From positions 1-5,232 of the forward strand of contig CAIWNO010000205.1 in assembly GCA_903914045.1 (NCBI GenBank): DNA of 5,232 nt, in the 5' to 3' direction. Below are positions 1 to 5,232 of the stretch, one piece after another (within the stretch, counting starts at the first letter, position 1; each line of letters opens with the position of its first letter). The DNA is from an uncultured bacterium. Lineage in GTDB: Bacteria; Planctomycetota; Phycisphaerae; Phycisphaerales; SM1A02. Below the pieces are notes generated by a model that saw only the letters and a program-made list of their open reading frames with translations, made no database searches and was not told where the DNA came from. Position numbers and translations under genes: made by a program.

Positions 1-747
1 CGTGGGCGCCATCTTGTTGCTTTGCGCGACATTAGTTTGAATCACAAGCACTTTGAACACGTCGCACTCTTTGGTGGATGGCGCGCGGAAAAATCCGTAA
101 CCAAGCGCCAGCGACACGCATGCGATTGTGGTCAAGGCGCCCGCGCGCCAACGCGTGCGCGGCGGCGCGATGATTCCCGCCAACATGCCTGCGATCAATC
201 CAGGAATAATTCCCATTCCCGCGGCGCCAATCACGTCGGCTCCCTGCGCCAGCCACGGAAAATCAATCAATGGCAGCGCGGGCATGAACCACGGATATCC
301 ATCCATGAACACGCGCGCGCGAAACCATTCGCTGCCGCATAAAATAATTCCGGCGCGAATGGCAAGCGGCCAATTTCGATATCGCTCGCCACGCTCCGTG
401 CGCGCGAGCGCCACCGCGAAGACGGCGTCGAAAGCGCCCATGACAATCGCCAACGCCGGCCATCCGTAGTCGCTCACTGGCCCAATCCAACTTTCAAGCC
501 AGAGCCATCGAAGGCTTCCAAACAACCACGCGATCAAAGCCAATCGCCACATGGCGCGGCGGTCAGGCGCCAGCAAAACGCCTTCAACCAGGCGGTCATG
601 TTGAAGCCACTTTCCCGTGATTTGAGCGGCAATCACAAGCGGCGTCCACGCCACCAACGCCAACAATGACATGTTGAAAGGATCCAGCGACAGCGTGTTC
701 AACAACGCTGCAAGCGCGCACAGACTTGCGATTTGAATGAGCCGCAT
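1..747 (-). CDS. lnt: Apolipoprotein N-acyltransferase, N-terminal part (cut by window edge)
   Basis: This integral inner-membrane enzyme would transfer an acyl chain from a phospholipid to the N-terminal cysteine of diacylated apolipoproteins, the last step of lipoprotein maturation. The frame stays open for 249 codons from the ATG at 747-745 to the left edge. It shows about seven hydrophobic segments, roughly residues 3-18, 25-42, 67-87, 95-116, 128-147, 168-194 and 202-220. The family landmark EWFRARVFMDGYPW (140-153) corresponds to the E-x-x-R...G-[FY]-PW motif of Lnt. The start of the carbon-nitrogen hydrolase domain appears as VLVIQTNVAQSNK (233-245), comparable to the V-Q-x-N-x-x-Q-x-x-K opening in other Lnt proteins. 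The catalytic Glu-Lys-Cys triad would lie beyond the edge and cannot be checked. It starts 19 nt after the accD stop, probably in the same transcript, with no strong Shine-Dalgarno. The reading frame is intact through the (CG)5 tract at 312-321. Confidence 0.85.
   Translation of the reverse strand, partial: MRLIQIASLCALAALLNTLSLDPFNMSLLALVAWTPLVIAAQITGKWLQHDRLVEGVLLAPDRRAMWRLALIAWLFGSLRWLWLESWIGPVSDYGWPALAIVMGAFDAVFAVALARTERGERYRNWPLAIRAGIILCGSEWFRARVFMDGYPWFMPALPLIDFPWLAQGADVIGAAGMGIIPGLIAGMLAGIIAPPRTRWRAGALTTIACVSLALGYGFFRAPSTKECDVFKVLVIQTNVAQSNKMAPT
312..321. repeat. (CG)5 alternating tract inside lnt
   Basis: Five CG dinucleotides encode the RAR of the EWFRARVF motif in Lnt. The tract is easily miscounted or mis-assembled, but with the bases given the frame continues without interruption. 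Confidence 0.65.
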
Positions 748-766
748 GAATTTAAAATACCCGCGC

Positions 767-1603
767 CTACTTATTGGCAAAGTCAATCACTCGACCAATT
801 TCGCTGCGCAATGTGGATCGATGCACTATGCGATCGACAAATCCAGCATCAAGAAGAAATTCTGAAGTTTGAAATCCCTCTGGTAGTTCCTGACGAATTG
901 TTTGACGGATGACACGGGGACCGGCGAAACCAATCAGCGCGCGTGGCTCCGCCAGAATCACATCGCCAAGCATTGCAAAACTGGCGGTCACGCCTCCCGT
1001 GGTTGGATCGGCAAGCACGCTAATGAACAACCCGCCCGCGTCATCCAAGCGCGCAAGTGTGGCGCTGGTCTTGGCCATTTGCATCAGCGAGAAACCGCTC
1101 TCTTGCATGCGCGCGCCACCAGAGCAGCAGACAATAATCAATGGCAAATCATGGTCCGTGGCATATTCAATAAGGCACGCAAGTTTCTCCCCCACCACGC
1201 TGCCCATGGACCCCGCGAGAAAGGTGAAATCCATGCAGCCCAAAGCCACTTTTCGACCTTTGATAAAAGCTGTTCCAGTTTGTACGCCGTCGTTCTCGCC
1301 AGTTTTTTTCTGAGCTTCCGCGATGCGCTCTTGATAGGGGCGGACATCGTGAAACAAAAGCGGATCGCATGGCGCCATGGTGGCGTTCATGGGTTCAAAC
1401 GAACCTGGATCAACCAACGTTTCAACGCGCATTCGCCCCGACATTCTGTGGTGATGATCACACTGCGGGCAAACCATTAAATTGGATTCAAGCGCTTTCA
1501 GAAAGAGCGTGGCGTTGCACTTGTCGCAAGAAACCCACAACCCGTCCGGAACGGATTTCTTGGCGGTGCGCAGATCTGAGGTTTCCCAACTTGTTTCAGC
1601 CAT
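767..1603 (-). CDS. accD: Acetyl-CoA carboxylase carboxyltransferase subunit beta
   Basis: AccD pairs with AccA to form the cytoplasmic carboxyltransferase that moves the carboxyl group from carboxybiotin on AccB to acetyl-CoA, giving malonyl-CoA for fatty-acid synthesis. The 278-residue product is close to the family's usual 280-300. An N-terminal zinc ribbon is complete: C26-x2-C29-x15-C45-x2-C48. The crotonase-like domain follows, with GSMGSVVGEK (131-140), the oxyanion-hole motif SGGARMQE (161-168), DPTTGGVTASFAMLGD (199-214), EPRALIGFAGPRVI (219-232) and LPEGFQTSEFLLDAGFVD (240-257), all typical of AccD. The ATG at 1603 lies 6 nt after the rpe stop codon, which suggests translational coupling; no clear Shine-Dalgarno is present. 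accA is not in the window, so the alpha subunit must be encoded elsewhere. Nothing looks truncated or altered. Confidence 0.97.
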   Translation of the reverse strand: MAETSWETSDLRTAKKSVPDGLWVSCDKCNATLFLKALESNLMVCPQCDHHHRMSGRMRVETLVDPGSFEPMNATMAPCDPLLFHDVRPYQERIAEAQKKTGENDGVQTGTAFIKGRKVALGCMDFTFLAGSMGSVVGEKLACLIEYATDHDLPLIIVCCSGGARMQESGFSLMQMAKTSATLARLDDAGGLFISVLADPTTGGVTASFAMLGDVILAEPRALIGFAGPRVIRQTIRQELPEGFQTSEFLLDAGFVDRIVHRSTLRSEIGRVIDFANK

Positions 1604-1609
1604 GGAATT

Positions 1610-2314
1610 TCAGTCTACCCGACTTGTGGCTGAAAACGAATCAAGCAACGCCTTGGCGGCTTGCTCAATATTGGACTGGCCAAACAAGGCGCTGGCTGAA
1701 ACTAAAACATCCGCGCCAGCGGCCACGCATCGAGATCCGTTGGAGGGCTCAACGCCGCCGTCCATTTCAACGCGCGCGCGCGCGCCAACGCGCTCGCGAA
1801 TCCATTTTGTTTTTACCAGAGATTTTTCAATGAAGCCCTGGCCAGAAAAACCAGGGTGCACGCTCATGACCAAATGCAGATCAAAATCATTTAAAAAAGG
1901 CTCGATCGCGCTGACTTGCGTGTCCGGATTGCTGGCAAGTCCAACGCTTACACCCATATCGCGGGCGTACGCGGCGAGTTCCTTTGGATTCTTCACGGCC
2001 TCAACATGAAATGAAATGGAGTTCGCTCCCGCCTTCACGAAAGCTGGAATGAATTCTTTGGGATCGGTCACCATCAAATGCACATCTAAGAATGTGTCTG
2101 GACACACACGACGCAATGCGGCGCACACCAAGGGACCCATTGAAAGATTGGGAACGAAATGTCCATCCATAATGTCCACATGCAACAGTGAAGCGCCCGC
2201 GTTGAGCGCCAAGCGGGCTGACTGGCCAAGAGCTGCGAAATCGGCGGCGAACACGCTGGCCGCCAACATGGCGCGCGCGGGTGGCCTGTGAAAGAGATCG
2301 CGATCGAGCGCCAA
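1610..2314 (-). CDS. rpe: Ribulose-phosphate 3-epimerase (TTG start preferred)
   Basis: Rpe interconverts D-ribulose 5-phosphate and D-xylulose 5-phosphate in the pentose-phosphate or Calvin pathway. The TIM-barrel signatures are all visible (numbering from the TTG): AAS-VFAADF (18-26), HVDIMDGHFVPNLSMGP (45-61), DVHLMV (77-82), VMSVHPGFSGQGF (149-161) and EMDGGV (183-188). The expected metal ligands H45, D47, H79 and D185 are present, with D47 and D185 as the acid-base pair. The start is uncertain. The TTG at 2314 lies one base after the upstream TAA, has a GGAAAG ribosome-site-like sequence 10 nt upstream and gives 234 residues. The ATG at 2269 gives 219 residues (E. coli has about 225) but leaves almost nothing before strand beta-1 and has no ribosome site at normal spacing. 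The open frame continues up to 2488, overlapping the upstream gene, but that part is lysine-rich and unlike Rpe. Confidence 0.95.
   Translation of the reverse strand: MALDRDLFHRPPARAMLAASVFAADFAALGQSARLALNAGASLLHVDIMDGHFVPNLSMGPLVCAALRRVCPDTFLDVHLMVTDPKEFIPAFVKAGANSISFHVEAVKNPKELAAYARDMGVSVGLASNPDTQVSAIEPFLNDFDLHLVMSVHPGFSGQGFIEKSLVKTKWIRERVGARARVEMDGGVEPSNGSRCVAAGADVLVSASALFGQSNIEQAAKALLDSFSATSRVD
1771..1784. repeat. (CG)7 alternating tract inside rpe
   Basis: Seven uninterrupted CG dinucleotides encode the ARAR segment just before the EMDGGV strand of Rpe. Alternating purine-pyrimidine CG tracts can adopt Z-DNA and are prone to slippage. The reading frame is intact here. Confidence 0.7.
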
Positions 2315-2315
2315 T

Positions 2316-3359
2316 TTATTTTTTCTTTCCGCTTTGAATTTTAGAGGCGGCGCGATATTCGTCCAGCCGTTGCTTGGCCATCGCTTTTTCAACTTGAGGT
2401 GCGCCCATCCATGCGTCGGTTTGCAAATCAATGGCTTGCGGCCAATCTTTTTTCGCGGCAAAGACACTGGCCTTGGCTTGAAGGCCAATCGTGGAATCTT
2501 TTAACGCTATGGATTCTGCCATGGCAAGCGCGGACTCCAAATCGCGTTGTTGAATGTCGGGATCCTTCAGAATCATCATGACAAGCGAATTTTGGGAGGC
2601 GGTAGAAACCAATTTGGACTGTTTCAAAATCCACTGCGCGGAAACCTTTGGATCCGCCTCATTCGCAAGCGTGGCCTTGTAGCGTTCCATGATCACATCC
2701 AGAAAAAAAGCTCGGTCCATTTCAATCACTTCGTCAAAATGCTTGTACGCCTCATGCACGTTTCGAACCTGCAAGGATTTATGGGCCGCATCAAGAATGG
2801 GCTGGGCTTTTTTTTGCAAGGCCGGATCATATTTTCCAACCACCGCTTTGCGAACAATCATTGGCAAACCGCTGTCGGATGGATTTCCAACCCACACAAT
2901 TTTTCCACTGCACACGATAAACGCTACAGGTAATTTCTCCATTTTGGCGGCCTCGGGCCAAGCACGCCACGTTCCATCGCCCTCATCCGCGCCGAACGCG
3001 AACAACATGGAGTTGATATCTGATTTGTTCAAGGTCTTGGAAATATCATCCGGCTTTTCCTTGGAGACCAACAACATTTGCAATCCCTTTGCCGAAGAAT
3101 CCTTGAACAGCCCGTTCAATGTGGAGATAAGGGATTGAATTTTCTCATCATTGAGATTGAAGAACACCACAACCACGCAACCATTTTCCCGGTTCATATC
3201 CGGAGCCGCGCCCTTGAGGTATTTTGAAATTTGCAAAGCCGGCGCAGGCTTGCCAGCTCCAAGCACCGGAGTCTCATCATCGGCGCGTGCCAGCGGAGTT
3301 AGAAATACGAATAGACAAACACACAGAACGCAAGACATTGAGAAATATTTTTGTGCCAT
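2316..3359 (-). CDS. Exported thioredoxin-fold protein lacking CXXC, with TPR-like C-terminal half
   Basis: I cannot assign a specific function. From the ATG at 3359 the product is 347 residues. Residues 1-26 look like a Sec signal peptide: basic start MAQK, a hydrophobic core around 8-20, and ARA followed by DD as a probable cleavage site, so the protein should be periplasmic or envelope-associated. Residues about 33-175 resemble a TlpA/AhpC-like thioredoxin fold: GKPAPALQISKYLKG (36-50), strand VVVVFFNLND (62-71), LPVAFIV with the cis-proline-type P144, and the hairpin GKIVWVGNP (152-160). The place where W-C-x-x-C should sit reads FNLND, so no redox disulfide is possible there. Residues about 180-347 are predicted alpha-helical with TPR-like A/L/Y spacing, ending in a lysine-rich tail. 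This start has GAGG 9 nt upstream; an upstream in-frame ATG at 3374 and one at 3401 would only lengthen the signal region. It lies between pgk and rpe on the same strand. Confidence 0.75.
   Translation of the reverse strand: MAQKYFSMSCVLCVCLFVFLTPLARADDETPVLGAGKPAPALQISKYLKGAAPDMNRENGCVVVVFFNLNDEKIQSLISTLNGLFKDSSAKGLQMLLVSKEKPDDISKTLNKSDINSMLFAFGADEGDGTWRAWPEAAKMEKLPVAFIVCSGKIVWVGNPSDSGLPMIVRKAVVGKYDPALQKKAQPILDAAHKSLQVRNVHEAYKHFDEVIEMDRAFFLDVIMERYKATLANEADPKVSAQWILKQSKLVSTASQNSLVMMILKDPDIQQRDLESALAMAESIALKDSTIGLQAKASVFAAKKDWPQAIDLQTDAWMGAPQVEKAMAKQRLDEYRAASKIQSGKKK
2325..2330 (-). promoter_or_regulatory. Possible ribosome binding site of rpe
   Basis: GGAAAG on the minus strand, inside the last codons of the thioredoxin-fold gene, lies 10 nt upstream of the TTG at 2314. 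It is purine-rich but not a strong anti-16S match. Its value is mainly in favouring the TTG over the ATG at 2269, which has only GC-rich pyrimidine-interrupted sequence in front of it. Confidence 0.35.
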
Positions 3360-3368
3360 GATTGAAAG

Positions 3369-3372
3369 CCTC
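3369..3372 (-). promoter_or_regulatory. Ribosome binding site of the thioredoxin-fold gene
   Basis: GAGG on the minus strand lies 9 nt upstream of the ATG at 3359. It supports that ATG over the in-frame ATGs at 3374 and 3401, and this choice gives a compact signal peptide beginning MAQK. Confidence 0.6.
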
Positions 3373-3390
3373 ATGAATGATACATGTTGA

Positions 3391-3401
3391 TTGCAGTGCA
3401 A
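3391..3401. repeat. 11-bp palindrome TTGCA-G-TGCAA upstream of the thioredoxin-fold gene
   Basis: A perfect 5+1+5 inverted repeat lies in the 89-nt gap between pgk and the thioredoxin-fold gene, about 32 nt before the ATG at 3359. Its size resembles a dimeric regulator half-site pair. The flanking sequence shows no clear -35/-10 pair, so an internal promoter is not demonstrated. No terminator-like hairpin with a T tract is visible in this gap. Confidence 0.35.
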
Positions 3402-3448
3402 GAGCGAGCAAATTTTTACATGAATGAGTTTAGTGCGATAAAGAAATG

Positions 3449-4657
3449 CTACGCCTCATCAATGGGAACCAAACTTTCAAATTTTTTGCCCTCAAGCATT
3501 TCCAAACTGGCGCCGCCACCTGTGGAAACATGGCTTAATTGCGCGGAAAGACCAGCAAATTCAAGCGCCGCCGCGGTGTCACCGCCGCCCGCCACTGTGG
3601 TCGCACCAGAGGTGGTGGCTTGAATCACGGCGTGGGCCACTGCCAATGTGCCCGAGTCAAAGGGCGGCATTTCAAACACGCCCATGGGTCCATTCCAAAT
3701 CACGGTCTTGGCCTTGGCAATTTCCGCGGCGAACAATTTCGCGCTCAGCGGACCAATGTCTAGGCCCATCCAACCGTCGGCGATGGCGCCGGCAAATATA
3801 TTTTTTTCAGTGTCGGCTTTGAATTCGCGTCCACAGTTGTGATCCACGGGCAACAGAATTTGTGTTCCTTTTACTTTCGCTAAATCCAAAATGTCTTTGG
3901 CTTTATCAACCAAATCTTTTTCAACGCGGCTGGCTCCAACCGCCACGCCTTGCGCCAACAAGAACGTATAGGCCATGGCGCCGCCAACAATGATTGAATC
4001 CACCGTGCCAATCATGTGCTCAAGCGCGGGCAATTTGTCGCTCACTTTGGCGCCGCCCAAAATTGCCACAAAGGGTTTGCGCGCGTTCTGCAATGTTTCG
4101 CCAAGAAATTTCAACTCCTTGGCCAGCAAAAATCCCGCCACGCATGGCTTGGGTTTCATAGCCAGCGGCAGCGCCAACATGCTGGCGTCATTGCGATGGC
4201 TGGCTCCAAAGGCGTCGTTGCAATAGGCGTCGGCGTACTTGGCCATGGCCGCGGCGAATTGCGCGTCGCCTTTCTTCTCGCCTTTTTCAAAACGTAAATT
4301 TTCCAGCAGCAGCACCTCGCCCACTTTCAACGCCGCCGCTTGCGCGTGCGATTGGCTAGGTAATTCGCTGGACAAATGCACCTTGCTGGCCACGCCCGCA
4401 AGCAATTCACGCAACCGCTGCGCCACGGCGTTCATGCTGTAGGCGGGCTCATGCCCCTTGCCTTCGGGTCGCCCCAAATGGCTGGCCACAATCACGCTGC
4501 CGCCGCGCTGAAGCACGCTTTCAATGGTTGCAATAGTGGCGCGAATGCGCCGATCATCGCTGATGGAGCCGTCATCATGCTGCGGAACATTGAAATCCGC
4601 GCGAATGAATATTTTTTTGCCGCGCACGTCCAATTGGTCGATGGTCTTCTTTGCCAC
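3449..4657 (-). CDS. pgk: Phosphoglycerate kinase (GTG start)
   Basis: Pgk transfers the acyl phosphate of 1,3-bisphosphoglycerate to ADP in glycolysis, or the reverse in gluconeogenesis and carbon fixation; it is cytosolic and monomeric. The 402-residue product matches the usual bacterial length of about 390-400. Motifs in order: RADFNVP (19-25), SHLGRPEG (59-66), ENLRFEKGEKKGD (119-131), NDAFGASHR (147-155, usual DAFGTAHR), GGAKVSDK (201-208), GGAMAYTF (225-232), WNGPMGVFE (321-329), GGGDTAAA (357-364) and TGGGASLEMLEG (379-390). Both the N-terminal substrate half and the C-terminal nucleotide half are intact. I chose the GTG at 4657 because GGAG lies 6 nt upstream and the protein then begins xAKKTIDQLDVRGK, as in other Pgk proteins. 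An in-frame ATG at 4744 would add 29 residues not typical of the family. Pgk is the first gene of the leftward cluster and is divergent from miaA. Confidence 0.97.
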   Translation of the reverse strand: MAKKTIDQLDVRGKKIFIRADFNVPQHDDGSISDDRRIRATIATIESVLQRGGSVIVASHLGRPEGKGHEPAYSMNAVAQRLRELLAGVASKVHLSSELPSQSHAQAAALKVGEVLLLENLRFEKGEKKGDAQFAAAMAKYADAYCNDAFGASHRNDASMLALPLAMKPKPCVAGFLLAKELKFLGETLQNARKPFVAILGGAKVSDKLPALEHMIGTVDSIIVGGAMAYTFLLAQGVAVGASRVEKDLVDKAKDILDLAKVKGTQILLPVDHNCGREFKADTEKNIFAGAIADGWMGLDIGPLSAKLFAAEIAKAKTVIWNGPMGVFEMPPFDSGTLAVAHAVIQATTSGATTVAGGGDTAAALEFAGLSAQLSHVSTGGGASLEMLEGKKFESLVPIDEA

Positions 4658-4663
4658 AATATT

Positions 4664-4667
4664 CTCC
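4664..4667 (-). promoter_or_regulatory. Ribosome binding site of pgk
   Basis: On the minus strand GGAG lies 6 nt before the GTG at 4657. This is the best Shine-Dalgarno sequence in the window. It decides the pgk start in favour of GTG rather than the upstream in-frame ATG at 4744. Confidence 0.75.
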
Positions 4668-4716
4668 AGCGCGGCATGATAGAAAGTCTTGAGAAACTTC
4701 GACGGCAACTTTGACG

Positions 4717-4739
4717 CCACGGCAACGGCAAAACCGTGG
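4717..4739. repeat. GC-rich dyad CCACGG-N11-CCGTGG
   Basis: Six-base arms CCACGG (4717-4722) and CCGTGG (4734-4739) are perfect inverted repeats around an 11-nt spacer. A competing inner stem, ACGG (4725-4728) with CCGT (4734-4737), has a CAAAA loop. It lies in the pgk leader side of the divergent region. It could be an operator, an mRNA leader hairpin or chance. Confidence 0.35.
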
Positions 4740-4799
4740 GACAAAATATAAAAACGAATCTAACAACACATCCATTCCCAAAGACACACCACACTTTCA

Positions 4800-5232
4800 A
4801 TGCCCATGCAGCCTAAAACAATTGTGATCGCCGGCGAAACCGCTTCAGGCAAAAGCGCGCTGGCGTTATGGCTTGCGCAACACATTCCTGGCGGCGGCGA
4901 AATTGTGGTGGCTGACAGCATGCAAGTTTGGCGTGGCATGGACATTGGAACGGCCAAGCCCACCACCGCCGAGCGCGCGTTGGTGGCGCACCACGGAATT
5001 GATTTGGCCGATCCACACCACGATGCGTTCAGCGCCGCGGATTGGTTGCGCCAAGCCACGCGCGCCATCGCCGACATTCACGCGCGCCAGTGCCACGCCA
5101 TTGTGGTGGGCGGAACCAACTTGTATCTGCGGCTGCTCTTTGAAGGAATGGTCGAAAGCGCCCGTCCAGACGCTGAATTTCGCAAGTCGCTTGACGCGCT
5201 TGACGCCAACGCGTTGCGCGAAAAACTCATTC
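4800..5232 (+). CDS. miaA: tRNA dimethylallyltransferase (MiaA), N-terminal part (cut by window edge)
   Basis: MiaA adds a dimethylallyl group to N6 of A37 in tRNAs that read codons beginning with U. The frame is open for 144 codons to the right edge. The P-loop is GETASGKS (12-19); the usual family form is GPTASGKS, so the Pro-to-Glu change is noteworthy. DSMQVWRGMDIGTAKP (39-54) matches the DS-x-Q-V-[YF]-[RK] substrate motif, with Trp in place of the common Tyr. HHGIDLADP (64-72) matches the HH-x-[IV]-D family block, and VVGGTNLYLRLLFEG (102-116) matches VGGT-x-LY-x-x-x-L-x-x-G. The ATG at 4800 was chosen, but the ATG at 4806 is equally possible since neither has a clear Shine-Dalgarno. The C-terminal part, including the rest of the tRNA-binding region, is outside the window. 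It is transcribed away from pgk. Confidence 0.93.
   Translation, partial: MPMQPKTIVIAGETASGKSALALWLAQHIPGGGEIVVADSMQVWRGMDIGTAKPTTAERALVAHHGIDLADPHHDAFSAADWLRQATRAIADIHARQCHAIVVGGTNLYLRLLFEGMVESARPDAEFRKSLDALDANALREKLI

Larger units (their letters stand above)
4658..4799. promoter_or_regulatory. Divergent intergenic region between pgk and miaA
   Basis: These 142 nt separate two outward-facing genes and must hold both start regions or leaders. An AT-rich tract at about 4742-4756 contains TATAAA (plus strand, 4747-4752) and TATATT (minus strand), each a possible -10 element. I found no well-spaced -35 partner: TTGACG at 4711-4716 is 30 nt from TATAAA. Exact promoters therefore remain unassigned. 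A GC-rich dyad lies at 4717-4739. Confidence 0.4.

Noticed and set aside
263..490. Apparent frameshift in lnt at the CG tract, and a separate small minus-strand open frame
   Set aside because: Careful counting of the (CG)5 tract at 312-321 keeps the 249-codon lnt frame open and gives the EWFRARVFMDGYPW motif. The small frame is an out-of-phase shadow.
902..1480. 192-codon plus-strand open frame opposite accD
   Set aside because: It is antisense to a fully conserved accD, has no family features or ribosome site, and is rich in His, Arg and Ala as expected from a reverse-strand shadow.
1482..2009. 175-codon plus-strand open frame across the accD/rpe junction
   Set aside because: It is antisense to two well-supported genes with no recognisable motif.
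2315..2488. Extension of rpe to an upstream ATG at 2488
   Set aside because: This would overlap the thioredoxin-fold gene by about 170 nt and add a lysine- and proline-rich segment unlike Rpe.
3372..3427. Direct repeat CATGAATGA at 3372-3380 and 3419-3427
   Set aside because: Only 9 bp, AT-rich, and one copy overlaps the ribosome site; too short to call a repeat element.
4711..4752. TTGACG with TATAAA as a miaA promoter
   Set aside because: The spacing is 30 nt, far from the usual 16-18, so the two boxes cannot be one promoter.

Overview
This window carries six protein-coding genes and no visible RNA gene, mobile element or CRISPR array. Five genes lie head to tail on the minus strand in the order pgk, a thioredoxin-fold/helical-repeat exported protein, rpe, accD and lnt. 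lnt runs off the left edge. The sixth gene, miaA, is divergent on the plus strand and runs off the right edge. Coding density is high and no gene-free stretch exceeds about 140 bases.

The organism is a bacterium with moderately high GC and many CG-alternating tracts. An Lnt-type apolipoprotein N-acyltransferase implies lipoprotein maturation in a diderm (or actinobacterial) envelope. Several genes lack a clear Shine-Dalgarno sequence, and the Rpe leader carries a Pro-Pro segment. These points give an impression of the Planctomycetota/PVC group, but that is a weak inference; the sequence itself does not prove the phylum.

The minus-strand cluster looks like an operon. The gap is about 89 nt between pgk and the thioredoxin-fold gene, 1 nt to the preferred rpe start (46 nt to the alternative), 6 nt from rpe to accD, and 19 nt from accD to lnt. 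The cluster links lower glycolysis (phosphoglycerate kinase), the pentose-phosphate or Calvin pathway (ribulose-phosphate 3-epimerase), the committed step of fatty-acid synthesis (acetyl-CoA carboxylase beta subunit), and use of phospholipid acyl chains for lipoprotein maturation (Lnt). The only member without a clear function is the exported protein between pgk and rpe. It has a thioredoxin-like N-terminal half with no CXXC motif and an alpha-helical, TPR-like C-terminal half.

The right end is a 142-nt divergent intergenic region between pgk and miaA, with an AT-rich tract and a GC-rich dyad. Two start sites differ from the longest open frames: pgk most likely starts at a GTG with a GGAG ribosome site, and rpe most likely starts at a TTG one base after the upstream stop codon. 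I see no convincing previously undescribed system. The most novel item is the CXXC-less thioredoxin-fold protein in a metabolic operon.
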